From: Clostridiales bacterium
GTDB taxonomy: Bacteria > Bacillota > Clostridia > Saccharofermentanales > Saccharofermentanaceae
Assembly (NCBI GenBank): GCA_017551865.1
Contig: JAFZKB010000020.1
Span: 195,009-259,008, forward strand
Reading direction: 5' to 3'
DNA: 64,000 nt
This document shows positions 1-10,121 of this stretch, piece after piece (the first letter of the stretch is position 1; each line of letters opens with the position of its first letter). The notes below the pieces were generated by a model. It was given only the letters and a program-made list of their open reading frames with translations. It was not told where the DNA came from and made no database searches. The position numbers were made by a program, and so were the translations under genes.

Positions 1-1149
1 ATTGGAATCAAAGACCTTCGCATTTCTACCATCCAGAACGAGTGTCGTATACTCATCCATGAATTCCATGGAATCTGCCACTGTACACTCCAGTTTGAAT
101 TCTTTTCCCTTGACATTGAAAAGGATCGTACGGACATCCTGAAGTCCGGCGTGAACGACGTTGGAATCAATAAGATCGAACGGCGAAGCATTCAGGCCCG
201 GGATCATCTGTGCATCCACCTTGAAAGTATAGGAATTGCTGGAGGTATATCCATAATAGAAACCGCTGAGTTCTTTGGAAAGGAAGAGTTTTACAGTCTC
301 TCCGTTCAGGAGTTTGATCGTAAAGGTATACTCCGGTTCATCAAGGCCATAGGAAGCCATGTCCTCTTTTGCGATCGGCACATACTGCGTCGCCTGAAGC
401 ATATAGATCGAGTTGATAAGGTTGACCATCTTATCTGTCGCATCGCGCTTCATCGGATATGTCGCCTGATACTTCTCTTCAAGGATGACTCCATCTGCAT
501 TATCCTCAACACTTTTAACTGTCCATGCATCTCCATTGGACTTGCGGAGGAAAGAGATCTCTTCGACTTCCGATTTCGTAAGATAGAAGATGTAGGTCGA
601 AAGATAATTCTCGAAAGGCATGGAAAGTACCTGATACAGCGTATAATCCGCGATCAGGATTCGGTCATCTCCATCGACCCGGGCATAGGCGCCGGTCCTT
701 CCGGAAGTAAGAGATCCGAGAGAAAGGACCTTCTTCGTCCCGTCCCTTCTATTCACAGTCACGGTACATTCCGCTGGAGAAAGGCCGAAATCCGCCTCAC
801 TCATCTGTGTATTCTCAATACTGTTATTGATCGAAAAGGACAGTACTGTCTCCAGAACTTTCTGTACTTCGTTCAGATTCAGTTTTTCCGGCACATACTG
901 CTCTCCGTTATGTGTCACGGAAGAGACCTGATTGCTCGTATTCAAATGGATCTGCGTCGAAGAACCGTCTTTCCCCGTGATCGAAACATCGCTTACTTCT
1001 TCACGGATACCCAGATGGATCGTGTTCTTCTCCACTTCCTTCTGAACCTTCAGTTTTTTAATATACCTGACGACACAAACAACACCGAGCACGACAAGAA
1101 GTGCCAGCAGGATGCCGATCAGGGTCTTAAGCTTACGAAGATTCTCCAT
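1..1149 (-). CDS. DUF4340-type protein of a gliding-like ABC exporter, 3' end beyond window
   Basis: Read on the reverse complement, an ATG at 1149 follows a GGAGGGATC ribosome site and opens an uninterrupted frame of 383 codons to the window edge, so the C-terminus is missing. The protein starts with a short cytoplasmic stretch and one membrane segment (about residues 8-28), followed by a large, mostly beta-rich extracytoplasmic part. This shape, and its place directly behind a GldG-like protein, fit the DUF4340 family, which accompanies GldA/F/G-like ABC exporters. It is the last gene of the run 5780 to 1 and starts 12 bases after the GldG-like stop. The family has no firm biochemical role; a periplasm-facing accessory of the transporter is an inference. 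Confidence 0.8.
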   Translation of the reverse strand, partial: MENLRKLKTLIGILLALLVVLGVVCVVRYIKKLKVQKEVEKNTIHLGIREEVSDVSITGKDGSSTQIHLNTSNQVSSVTHNGEQYVPEKLNLNEVQKVLETVLSFSINNSIENTQMSEADFGLSPAECTVTVNRRDGTKKVLSLGSLTSGRTGAYARVDGDDRILIADYTLYQVLSMPFENYLSTYIFYLTKSEVEEISFLRKSNGDAWTVKSVEDNADGVILEEKYQATYPMKRDATDKMVNLINSIYMLQATQYVPIAKEDMASYGLDEPEYTFTIKLLNGETVKLFLSKELSGFYYGYTSSNSYTFKVDAQMIPGLNASPFDLIDSNVVHAGLQDVRTILFNVKGKEFKLECTVADSMEFMDEYTTLVLDGRNAKVFDSN

Positions 1150-1161
1150 GATCCCTCCACA

Positions 1162-2688
1162 TTAAAGATGACGTCTTCTGCGGTAGATGTAGATGCCGCA
1201 GATCAAGCTTCCGAGCGGAAAAATGGTCATAACGATCGTCGCCCATGCGGTCGCTGAAGATGCAGAAAGCGGTTTTTCAAGAATATAGCTCGGGATCGTC
1301 TTCTTCGGCACGATAATGTTATCGGCTTCGACAGGGCAGATGCTGACGAGCATACGGCGGATAAACTGCGCATTATTATCATCCAGTGTCTGTACACCAT
1401 AGTAGTCGTCCGAGGTAAAAGACTTCGTACCGATCAGAAGAAGGCTCGGCCTTTCCGACTGCGTGCCAAGAGCGGTATTCTGGCAAAGCATTGCCACCGG
1501 ATACATACCTGAAGTCACATCCGAGCCGATCTCGGAGTCTTCAAAATCGACAGAAGCGCTCTTCGATGTTACGACCAGATCTGTGACTTTGAGATTATCG
1601 GCCTTATCAAGGAATACCTTGATATAACGGCATTTCTCGACATTAAAGCTTTCCGGCAGGAAAGAATTCTGCGCATAGTTTTCTTCCGTGACCGCGATCG
1701 AAGTATAAGGATCATCGACATTTGTCAGATAAGTCACGTCATTTTCATGTAAAAGCCCCTGTTCCATGGTCGCTCCCATATAGCGTGTCACCTCATTGAG
1801 GTTCGGGTAAGAGACTTTCTTATTCTGGTCGTAATCATTAACTATCAGGACTTTTCCCATATTATCGAGATAGGACTTGATCAGTTCTTTCTCGATGAGT
1901 GTAATATCCGTCTGCGGCTGTAAGATCATGAGCAGTTCGCAGTCATCCGGGATCGATGTGGTGCTTCCCGAAAGCGTGATCTCCGATGTAGAAAAGCCCA
2001 TGGACTTTAAGATCGTATCCATACTGTGATGCGCCGGAAGACCGTGGCCTCCCAGATAGTACGCATTCAGCGGGCGGCTCGAAGAAACATAGACGATATC
2101 TCCGGTAAAGGTGTGCTCGATCAGGTTCGTAACCGGTACCCACGCACCATAATAAGAATACATATCTGCATCGTATTCGAAGCAGGAAGCCGGATCGATC
2201 GGGATCAGCCGCTCGCCGCAACGGACGACATAGATATACTTCTGAAGATGATAAAAGTTATTCGGATCGAGTTCATCCAGAATGAACGGGTCTTCTTCCG
2301 GATCGATATATTTCAGTACGATCTTTCCGTCACCTTTCGCCTCATAATCATCAAGAAGCGGGATGAAATATTCACGAAGATTCATATTCGTATCGTTCTT
2401 ATTGAAAAGACCGATGATCTCGACTTCTCTGTCGAGCGACTTCAGATAATCGACCGTCATAGAACTTACCGAATTCGATTTCACTGAGGACGTATCGAAG
2501 GTCAGCGGCTTATCGAGCGTCATATCGACGATCAGGTTAAAGACGATGGCGATAGCGATCACCAGAACGACGGAGATGATGGAGATGTTCTTTAAAGACT
2601 TGAATCTCTGGTCAAGTTTGACCTTCGGCTTCATCGTCTTGACCGTCTTCTCCTGAAGGATACTTTCTCTTGCAGTTTTCTTTGCCAT
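1162..2688 (-). CDS. GldG-like ABC exporter auxiliary protein
   Basis: This 508-residue protein has a Lys-rich cytoplasmic N-terminus, one membrane helix near residues 36-58, a long extracytoplasmic part and a second helix near 480-500 followed by an Arg-rich cytoplasmic end. That is the layout of the GldG / ABC-type uncharacterised transport family, whose outer domain resembles ABC_transp_aux. The stretch DREVEIIGLFNKND near residue 86 is typical of the family. The start at 2688 follows GGGGGATACGGTT. It sits between the permease and the DUF4340 gene, so it is probably the outward-facing partner of the same ABC complex. The cargo cannot be read from sequence. Confidence 0.85.
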   Translation of the reverse strand: MAKKTARESILQEKTVKTMKPKVKLDQRFKSLKNISIISVVLVIAIAIVFNLIVDMTLDKPLTFDTSSVKSNSVSSMTVDYLKSLDREVEIIGLFNKNDTNMNLREYFIPLLDDYEAKGDGKIVLKYIDPEEDPFILDELDPNNFYHLQKYIYVVRCGERLIPIDPASCFEYDADMYSYYGAWVPVTNLIEHTFTGDIVYVSSSRPLNAYYLGGHGLPAHHSMDTILKSMGFSTSEITLSGSTTSIPDDCELLMILQPQTDITLIEKELIKSYLDNMGKVLIVNDYDQNKKVSYPNLNEVTRYMGATMEQGLLHENDVTYLTNVDDPYTSIAVTEENYAQNSFLPESFNVEKCRYIKVFLDKADNLKVTDLVVTSKSASVDFEDSEIGSDVTSGMYPVAMLCQNTALGTQSERPSLLLIGTKSFTSDDYYGVQTLDDNNAQFIRRMLVSICPVEADNIIVPKKTIPSYILEKPLSASSATAWATIVMTIFPLGSLICGIYIYRRRRHL

Positions 2689-2705
2689 AACCGTATCCCC
2701 CTTTC

Positions 2706-3488
2706 TCAGTTCTGACTCCAGCGTTTCTTCTCAAGAACGCGGAAAGTAATGTAAATAAAGACAGCCGTAAAGCTCAGGCAGAATACCAGCGGAACGAGCT
2801 TAAAAACTCCCGAAGTATAACAATCGGTCTTAGTATAGGGGTCGAACCAGACGATCACGGAACGAAGCCCTTCTCCTGCCGAATAGATCGCCGATTCGGA
2901 AAGACCGAACAGGTGTGTAAACTTCAAAAACGATTTGAAGATATCCGAGATCTGGGAAGCGATCGAGGAAAGCATGCTGAAGAATAAAAGAACGACGAAG
3001 CATACAACTGCAGACATGATCTGGTTTTCCGTCAGTGCCGAAGTCAGCATGCCGATGGAAATAAAAAGTGCAGCGAGTACGAGATACCCGAAGATCGCGC
3101 CCCAGGTCGCCGAACTGATGTATCCGGAAAGGATCACGGTAATGATCATATGGAAAAAGACGCTGACGAGCATCAGAGCCTGAAGTGCCATCGCTGCAAG
3201 GAACTTACCGATGACCGCCTCTTTCATCGAGAAAGGCATCGTATAAAGAAGCACATCCGTGCCGTTTCTTTTTTCTTCAGCAAAAAGCCTCATCGTAATG
3301 ATCGGGATCAGGATGATGAAGAACGTACGCAGGTAGGCGATCTCAAGGTTCATGTTGACATAGGCGACCGTACCGGTCATCATGCCGGTGAAATAGTAGC
3401 CGCTGATCACGCTCAGAAGGCAGATCGCGACCCAGCCCACCGGTGTGCGGAAATATGATAGGAACTCTCGTTTAAATACTGCAATCAT
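2706..3488 (-). CDS. ABC-2 type permease (GldF-like)
   Basis: The protein has 260 residues and about six predicted membrane helices. The N-terminus FKREFLSYFRTPVGW and the cytoplasmic motif EEKRNGTDVLLYTMPFS are characteristic of ABC-2 permeases of the GldF/NosY kind. It lies 12 bases downstream of the ATPase and 17 bases upstream of the GldG-like gene, completing an ATPase-permease-auxiliary unit. The start at 3488 has a GGAGAGGACATT site. It should form the membrane channel of the exporter; substrate unknown. Confidence 0.88.
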   Translation of the reverse strand: MIAVFKREFLSYFRTPVGWVAICLLSVISGYYFTGMMTGTVAYVNMNLEIAYLRTFFIILIPIITMRLFAEEKRNGTDVLLYTMPFSMKEAVIGKFLAAMALQALMLVSVFFHMIITVILSGYISSATWGAIFGYLVLAALFISIGMLTSALTENQIMSAVVCFVVLLFFSMLSSIASQISDIFKSFLKFTHLFGLSESAIYSAGEGLRSVIVWFDPYTKTDCYTSGVFKLVPLVFCLSFTAVFIYITFRVLEKKRWSQN

Positions 3489-3500
3489 AATGTCCTCTCC

Positions 3501-4436
3501 TCACTTCTTGGCTGAAGTAATATCGGCAAATACATCTTCAAGTGAAGGTGCCATTGATTTAAATTCCAGAATAGGGGCCGACATACGGGCCAGCGTATAG
3601 AATATGGATTTTCTCACGTCAAGGCTGCCGTCCGCCATGACGTCCATCTGCAAGATCCCGTTTTTCTCAGAAAGAGCCGTAACCGACTTAATGCCCGGCA
3701 CCGCCCGAAGCGGCATCTGAACATTTGAAAAAGACCCTTCGACGGTAACAAGGTAATGGGAACTTCCCTGCATCTGTGCCGAAAGCTCGATCGTTGGGGC
3801 ATCAGCTGCGATCTTACCGTTATTGATGATGATCACGCGGTCACAGATCGCCTGCACCTCAGAAAGGATATGTGAGCTGAAGATGATCGTGTGATTCTGC
3901 GCAAGACTTGCAATAAGTTTTCTGATCTCTATGACCTGATTCGGGTCGAGTCCGACTGTCGGTTCATCGAGGATAATGACTTCCGGATTACCGATCAGTG
4001 TCTGGGCGATGCCGACACGCTGGCGGTAACCTTTGGAAAGGTTATGGATCAGCCTTCCGGAGACGTTTCCGATATGGACCATCTGCATGACGTTGGCGAT
4101 CTGCTTCTTCCTTACATCTCTGGACACCTTTTTCAGTTCGCTGACATACTCGAGATACTCATAGACCGTCATGTCAAGAAACAGCGGCGGCAGTTCGGGA
4201 AGATACCCGATATTCTTCTTGGCCAGCTCCGGCTGCTCGAGAATGTCATAACCGTTGATGGTCACCTTGCCGCTCGTGGCTGAAAGGTACCCGGTGATGA
4301 TGTTCATCGTTGTCGTTTTACCTGCGCCGTTCGGCCCGAGGAACCCGAGGATCTCTCCCTGGTTGACTGTAAAAGAGATGCCTCCAAGCGCTCTTTTATC
4401 GCCGTAAAACTTTACCAGATTGGATACTTCTATCAT
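3501..4436 (-). CDS. ABC transporter ATP-binding protein (GldA-like)
   Basis: This 311-residue ATPase has Walker A GPNGAGKT at residues 34-41, a Q-loop region near 85, the signature LSKGYRQRVGIAQ near 133, Walker B VIILDEPTVGLDP near 154-166 and a switch histidine in IFSSHILSE. The C-terminal 90 residues form the extra domain seen in ABC-2 exporter ATPases. Its ATG overlaps the thioesterase stop codon (ATGA), which implies translational coupling. It should energise the permease encoded just downstream. Confidence 0.93.
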   Translation of the reverse strand: MIEVSNLVKFYGDKRALGGISFTVNQGEILGFLGPNGAGKTTTMNIITGYLSATSGKVTINGYDILEQPELAKKNIGYLPELPPLFLDMTVYEYLEYVSELKKVSRDVRKKQIANVMQMVHIGNVSGRLIHNLSKGYRQRVGIAQTLIGNPEVIILDEPTVGLDPNQVIEIRKLIASLAQNHTIIFSSHILSEVQAICDRVIIINNGKIAADAPTIELSAQMQGSSHYLVTVEGSFSNVQMPLRAVPGIKSVTALSEKNGILQMDVMADGSLDVRKSIFYTLARMSAPILEFKSMAPSLEDVFADITSAKK

Positions 4437-5191
4437 GTAGTTTTCCTCCCTATGATCTCCGTGGTAAAGACATGTCTTCCGCTTTGGGCTTCGATGCCGT
4501 CCACGATGACCTTATCCTCAACGGGACAGCAGTAAAGCTGTACTTCTTCGCCCGGATGGACCTCCGAGGCATAATTGATCGTAAGTTCTGTTATCGGATC
4601 AGCATGATCGATCAGGGTATAGGCGCAGTCCTCGCTCCATGCGATATAACGCGTGTTATTAACGTGCATATTCCTGTCGATCTCACTGTAGTCCGCGTAT
4701 CTGGTGAATTTAGTAAGATCCGCTCTCTTCTCTTCAGGGATCGGCGCAATCTTACCGGCCTTTCTCGTCGAAGGAGTTGTGCAGTTAAAGACCTCCATAC
4801 CGGGTATCGAGGTAGGGCGTACCGGATGATGATCACCCTGATGCGCGATCACCCATACCGAGGTCGCAGTACCGATCAGGTTTTCGTCCTGATCAAAAAT
4901 ATCGAAATCTCTATTGAAAAAGAGCCGTTCAAATCCCTGGGACCAGGTCCTTATGTAGATCTTATCCTTCCACTTCGGGATCTTCTCCATAGAAACCTTC
5001 ATGCGCAGAAGAAGCCAGCAGGCAGAAAGATCATCCATCTCCGCCGAGCCGAAGCCGTGGCGTTCTGCATCCAGGCATGCCGCTTCCTGCAGCATGGCAA
5101 AGAGACAATGGTAATGCAGTCTGTCGTGAATATCTGTTTCAGGACCGATGATCGTAAAGCGATACAGGTTTTTCTCTTCTATATACTGCAT
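4433..5191 (-). CDS. acyl-ACP thioesterase
   Basis: The 252-residue product reads as a double hotdog acyl-[acyl-carrier-protein] thioesterase of the plant FatA/FatB-like bacterial family, releasing fatty acids from ACP in the cytoplasm. The first hotdog contains LQEAACLDAERHGFG; the second has the active-site-like MHVNNTRYIAW near residue 180 and a C-terminal cysteine-containing strand. The frame is open further upstream, but the ATG at 5191 is chosen because it follows GGAGAGTGAGAAG and begins MQYIEEKNLYRF, as in family members. The end overlaps the ABC ATPase start by four bases (ATGA). The coupling to an exporter operon may be functional or merely positional. Confidence 0.85.
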   Translation of the reverse strand: MQYIEEKNLYRFTIIGPETDIHDRLHYHCLFAMLQEAACLDAERHGFGSAEMDDLSACWLLLRMKVSMEKIPKWKDKIYIRTWSQGFERLFFNRDFDIFDQDENLIGTATSVWVIAHQGDHHPVRPTSIPGMEVFNCTTPSTRKAGKIAPIPEEKRADLTKFTRYADYSEIDRNMHVNNTRYIAWSEDCAYTLIDHADPITELTINYASEVHPGEEVQLYCCPVEDKVIVDGIEAQSGRHVFTTEIIGRKTT

Positions 5192-5195
5192 CTTC

Positions 5196-5780
5196 TCACT
5201 CTCCGGTCTTGCTCTTCCCGGCATTCGGACGGGAGGTCGGACGATACATCGTATTTCTCGGGTTATAGCGGAAGAACACATTCAGCATGCGTTCATCCGG
5301 CTCGATCAGAAGAATCACTTTCACTGATCCCATCTTCGTACTTATGTACCACTCATTATCCGGATCCTCTCCGGAAATGCAGTTGCCGTGAAGGGCATCT
5401 CCCTTATCGAATTCCGAGATCGGATGACGCTCATCGTTTTTCTTTGCCACCATTTCGAAATCCCTTACCGATCCTGCGAAAAGATGGGAGCGGCGCTTCT
5501 TGCCGCGGATGATGTCGATATTCAGTTCATCGTTAACGAGGCTGTACTCATATTCCTTCTCGATCCCCGTAACGGAGAAATAACAGAGAAAACCGATACC
5601 GAAAGAAAGTGCACCGGTCAGCAGGAAAAGATATGTGATACCGAAAAACAGCGGAAGAACATTCACAAGAAGAATCGCAAGAATAGCGAGTATGACAAAC
5701 AGTATCCGGCAGAATTTGTCCTTGGATGTGATCTTCTTCTTAACGATCTTCTCGATGATCGTATCGTTATTGAACTGCAT
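5196..5780 (-). CDS. two-helix membrane protein, possibly DUF6106-like
   Basis: The 194-residue product has two adjacent membrane helices (about residues 24-72) followed by a soluble part with YEYSLVNDELNIDIIRGKKR, reminiscent of small clostridial membrane proteins with a PH-like cytosolic domain (the DUF6106 family from memory, not verified). The C-terminus is basic and Pro-rich. It is the first gene of the run that continues into the thioesterase and ABC exporter genes. The start at 5780 is preceded by AAGGAGAAATGAC. Function unknown. Confidence 0.7.
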   Translation of the reverse strand: MQFNNDTIIEKIVKKKITSKDKFCRILFVILAILAILLVNVLPLFFGITYLFLLTGALSFGIGFLCYFSVTGIEKEYEYSLVNDELNIDIIRGKKRRSHLFAGSVRDFEMVAKKNDERHPISEFDKGDALHGNCISGEDPDNEWYISTKMGSVKVILLIEPDERMLNVFFRYNPRNTMYRPTSRPNAGKSKTGE

Positions 5781-5795
5781 GTCATTTCTCCTTCA

Positions 5796-5830
5796 CAAAA
5801 ACAGAGGCCATGGCGGATGCCATAGCCTCT
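5796..5830 (-). terminator. Rho-independent terminator of groESL
   Basis: On the minus strand an AGAGGCTATGGC / GCCATGGCCTCT hairpin with a four-base loop is followed by TGTTTTTG. It lies 25 bases after the groEL stop and only 15 bases before the next gene's start, so it separates groESL from the exporter run but could also act as an attenuator for transcripts begun between the two. Confidence 0.85.
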
Positions 5831-5854
5831 CTATTTTATCATAAAAATGTCTGA

Positions 5855-7804
<1,950 letters not shown>

Positions 7805-7815
7805 TTATAAACGTA

Positions 7816-7842
7816 TTAGCACTCCAATCTCCTGAGTGCTAA
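7816..7842 (-). promoter_or_regulatory. CIRCE operator (HrcA binding site)
   Basis: The sequence is a perfect consensus CIRCE element: TTAGCACTC, nine bases, GAGTGCTAA. It sits between the groES promoter and the groES ribosome site, where the HrcA repressor blocks transcription and releases it upon heat stress. No hrcA gene is in this window. Confidence 0.98.
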
Positions 7843-7846
7843 ATCA

Positions 7847-7874
7847 ACTATAACACGAAACTGTCAGATGTCAA
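7847..7874 (-). promoter_or_regulatory. groESL sigma-A promoter
   Basis: Read on the minus strand, TTGACA (7869-7874) and TATAGT (7847-7852) are separated by 16 bases, directly upstream of the CIRCE operator. This arrangement, with the operator at the transcription start, is the classical HrcA-controlled groE promoter. Confidence 0.9.
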
Positions 7875-7907
7875 TACTAATATCAAAGAAAGTCAAAAAA
7901 GACAAAA

Positions 7908-7940
7908 AATGAGGAGCCGCCATGCTGGCAACTCCTCATT
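7908..7940 (-). terminator. terminator after the LCP gene
   Basis: AATGAGGAG and CTCCTCATT arms with an inner GCC/GGC pair form a hairpin 26 bases after the LCP stop. On the minus strand it is followed by TTTTTTGTCTTTTTTG, a good intrinsic terminator that isolates the gene from groESL. Confidence 0.85.
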
Positions 7941-7965
7941 TTCCGCTCTTTTATGTTGACTCTTC

Positions 7966-9273
7966 TTAAGAATCGGAATCATGTTTCGGGGCCTTCGGGA
8001 TCTCCGGTACTTCGTCGTAAGGATAGGTCTCGCCGTAGAAGAATTCCTGTACGAGCGGTACCATTCCGTTCCAGTCCGGACGGATGCTCCACTCATTGGC
8101 GCGTACATCAGAATACATACCCTGACGGTAGTAACCTTCTACCGGAATACCCATGGTCTGAAGTTCCATATCTCTTACCTTCGGCAGGAAGTCGAATACA
8201 TAATCCTCGATCTCCTCTTTAGAGATGTTGGTCGCGATCATGCGGAGAATATCGTCGAGAGCCGAAAGCTTTGAGGTGGTACCAAGGTCTGTGAACTTCT
8301 TCAGAAGCTGATTTAACACCTTGACCTGTCTTTCAGATCTTCCATAGACACCATTACCGACTTCACGTATACGGCTGTAGGCAACTGCCTGACGGCCATT
8401 CAGATGTACCATACCGTACTCATTCAATGCGTACGTGCTCTCCGGATCACCAGCGATCTTGTTCTGCTCACGAAGGTTCGCATTGAGTCCGCCCGGTTCA
8501 TGGTAAACTTCAGATTTCGTGACCTCAAGATCGATGCCACCAACGGCGTCGATTACTTTTTCCATATTATAGAAGTTTACGAATGCATAACCGTCGAGGA
8601 TAATACGCAGATGGTTCTCAACGACCTTGGAAAGAAGTTCCGGTCCGCCGTAAGTCATTGCGGCGTTGATCTTCTGCGGCTTCTTATAGCCCGGGAAGTA
8701 GGCATAGCAGTCACGCTGGATCGTAACGAGCTTGATCGTACCTTCCTTATCGTCGACACTCATGACCATGATAACGTCGGCCAGGCTTCCGGAACCGTCA
8801 TCTGTATATGTTCTGGAACGGCTGTCGATACCGATCAGCAGGAAGTTATGGATATGTTCCTCTTCGACTGGCGGATTATAGGTCTCCGATGTGTAATCGG
8901 ACATCGATACGACAGAACCTACCTCGTCGATGAATGTCGGGTTATCTACCTTGGAAATAAACTCGATCTGATCGAAAAGATACTCTTTGTACTTCAGATA
9001 TCCGATATAAAGACCACCGGCAATGATTGCCAGTACCAGGAAGATCGGAAGCACGATACGAAGCATGACACGCTTAAATGTCCACGGCTTCTTCTGCTTC
9101 TTCGGTTTCTTTACCTTATCGGCGGGGACTACTTTCCCTTTTGCATCCACATGGGAAATCTGCGGTCCCGGTCTTCTCGACAGTCTTGTCTCCGGGGCTC
9201 TGTTTCCCCCATTTTCATTTTTCACGTCTTGTTCCTTCTTTTCTTCTTTTTCCTTTTTCTCTTCTTCTTTCAT
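7966..9273 (-). CDS. LCP family cell-wall ligase (LytR-CpsA-Psr)
   Basis: The protein attaches undecaprenyl-linked glycopolymers to peptidoglycan at the outer membrane face, judging by family. It has a charged Lys/Glu cytoplasmic N-terminus, one membrane helix (about residues 50-75) and an LCP catalytic domain with FLLIGIDSRSR, SLADVIMVMSVD, TIQRDCYAYFPG and the Arg-rich SRIREVGNGVYGRSERQ. The frame opens at a TTG (9300), but the ATG at 9273 lies seven bases after GAGGG and is preferred; the ATG at 9279 is also possible. Product about 435 residues. A terminator follows immediately, so it is monocistronic. Confidence 0.92.
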   Translation of the reverse strand: MKEEEKKEKEEKKEQDVKNENGGNRAPETRLSRRPGPQISHVDAKGKVVPADKVKKPKKQKKPWTFKRVMLRIVLPIFLVLAIIAGGLYIGYLKYKEYLFDQIEFISKVDNPTFIDEVGSVVSMSDYTSETYNPPVEEEHIHNFLLIGIDSRSRTYTDDGSGSLADVIMVMSVDDKEGTIKLVTIQRDCYAYFPGYKKPQKINAAMTYGGPELLSKVVENHLRIILDGYAFVNFYNMEKVIDAVGGIDLEVTKSEVYHEPGGLNANLREQNKIAGDPESTYALNEYGMVHLNGRQAVAYSRIREVGNGVYGRSERQVKVLNQLLKKFTDLGTTSKLSALDDILRMIATNISKEEIEDYVFDFLPKVRDMELQTMGIPVEGYYRQGMYSDVRANEWSIRPDWNGMVPLVQEFFYGETYPYDEVPEIPKAPKHDSDS

Positions 9274-9328
9274 TTCCATTCCCTCTTTTGATCTCCTCAA
9301 ATGCTCACAAATTCAGAGCACGCAGGTA

Positions 9329-9334
9329 ATTATA
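9329..9334 (-). promoter_or_regulatory. probable -10 box of the LCP gene
   Basis: TATAAT on the minus strand about 55 bases upstream of the LCP start, in the short gap after the preceding gene. No clear -35 box at 16-18 bases was found, so the call is weak. Confidence 0.35.
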
Positions 9335-9387
9335 CCCCACATGCCCGGAAATATCATTACAATTCAGTAAGATTTTTAGGAGGGCTG

Positions 9388-10119
9388 TTATCCTACTGTA
9401 GCAGAAGGCTCCGAACTGGATTCTGATTGTGCTGCAGACTCCGTAGTTGCAGACGTTTCTCCCTGATCCGCCTCGGAAGCATCAGGCGCAGATCCCGCCT
9501 GGGCATTCCCGCTTCCAGTTATAGGAAGATAGTCGAGGATCCCAACGATATATTCCTCCAGTTTCTGCGAACCCCTCTGGGTACGCGTCAGGATCAGATC
9601 GTTGGTATGGAAGAATGTGATCGCTCCAAAATAGGTAACGACCGCTATGACAATAGCAAGAATCAGAAGTTTGATCAGAAGGATCACGGTCACGCCGGAA
9701 TTCTGCAGGAAGTCAGTCAAAGGTGTCTTCCTTCTCATCTTACTGTCAGGTGTGGACGCCATAAACTCTGCGATGCGGAATCTCGGGGAATCGATCTTCT
9801 CGAGGATAGAATGCTTCATGGTGGAAGCCGTATACTCGTCAAGGTTCTTCTCTAACGGAGCCGAATCGTTGATCACCGGATATCTCGCCGCCAGCTCGTT
9901 GATATGATACTGCAGCGCATCCGAGAAATAGTAAATGACGTTATCTTCCGCAAGCTTGGCACGCTTGTGGTAGGTATCGATAAATGCACTCTCCACACAC
10001 ATTTCCGCGCGGGTAGTGTCACGAAGGTTCTTGTATGCGCATCGATAGGCAAAGGCAGCATACATATCGTAGAACTGTTCAATATTCTCACGGGTAAGTT
10101 TCTGATTCCAAATATCCAT
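9388..10119 (-). CDS. single-pass membrane protein with a sigma-region-2-like N-terminus
   Basis: The 243-residue product has a soluble N-terminal part whose residues 14-75 (YDMYAAFAYRCAYKNLRD and the following helices) resemble region 2 of ECF sigma factors; the usual LVQE step reads CVES. There is no recognisable region 4. A basic patch KMRRKTPLTDF precedes one membrane helix near 145-168, and the last 60 residues are a Ser/Thr/Glu/Ala-rich outer tail. It is the third gene of an operon with a Cache-like sensor and a Cache-MFS fusion, two bases after the latter. The sigma resemblance is by eye; it may be a degenerate signalling adaptor. Function unknown. Confidence 0.65.
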   Translation of the reverse strand: MDIWNQKLTRENIEQFYDMYAAFAYRCAYKNLRDTTRAEMCVESAFIDTYHKRAKLAEDNVIYYFSDALQYHINELAARYPVINDSAPLEKNLDEYTASTMKHSILEKIDSPRFRIAEFMASTPDSKMRRKTPLTDFLQNSGVTVILLIKLLILAIVIAVVTYFGAITFFHTNDLILTRTQRGSQKLEEYIVGILDYLPITGSGNAQAGSAPDASEADQGETSATTESAAQSESSSEPSATVG

Positions 10120-10121
10120 AC

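Noticed and set aside
151..1257. 368-residue plus-strand open frame
   Set aside because: It is antisense to the DUF4340 gene, whose minus-strand frame has a signal-anchor, good ribosome site and operon context; the plus-strand product is Ile/Arg/His-rich and matches nothing.
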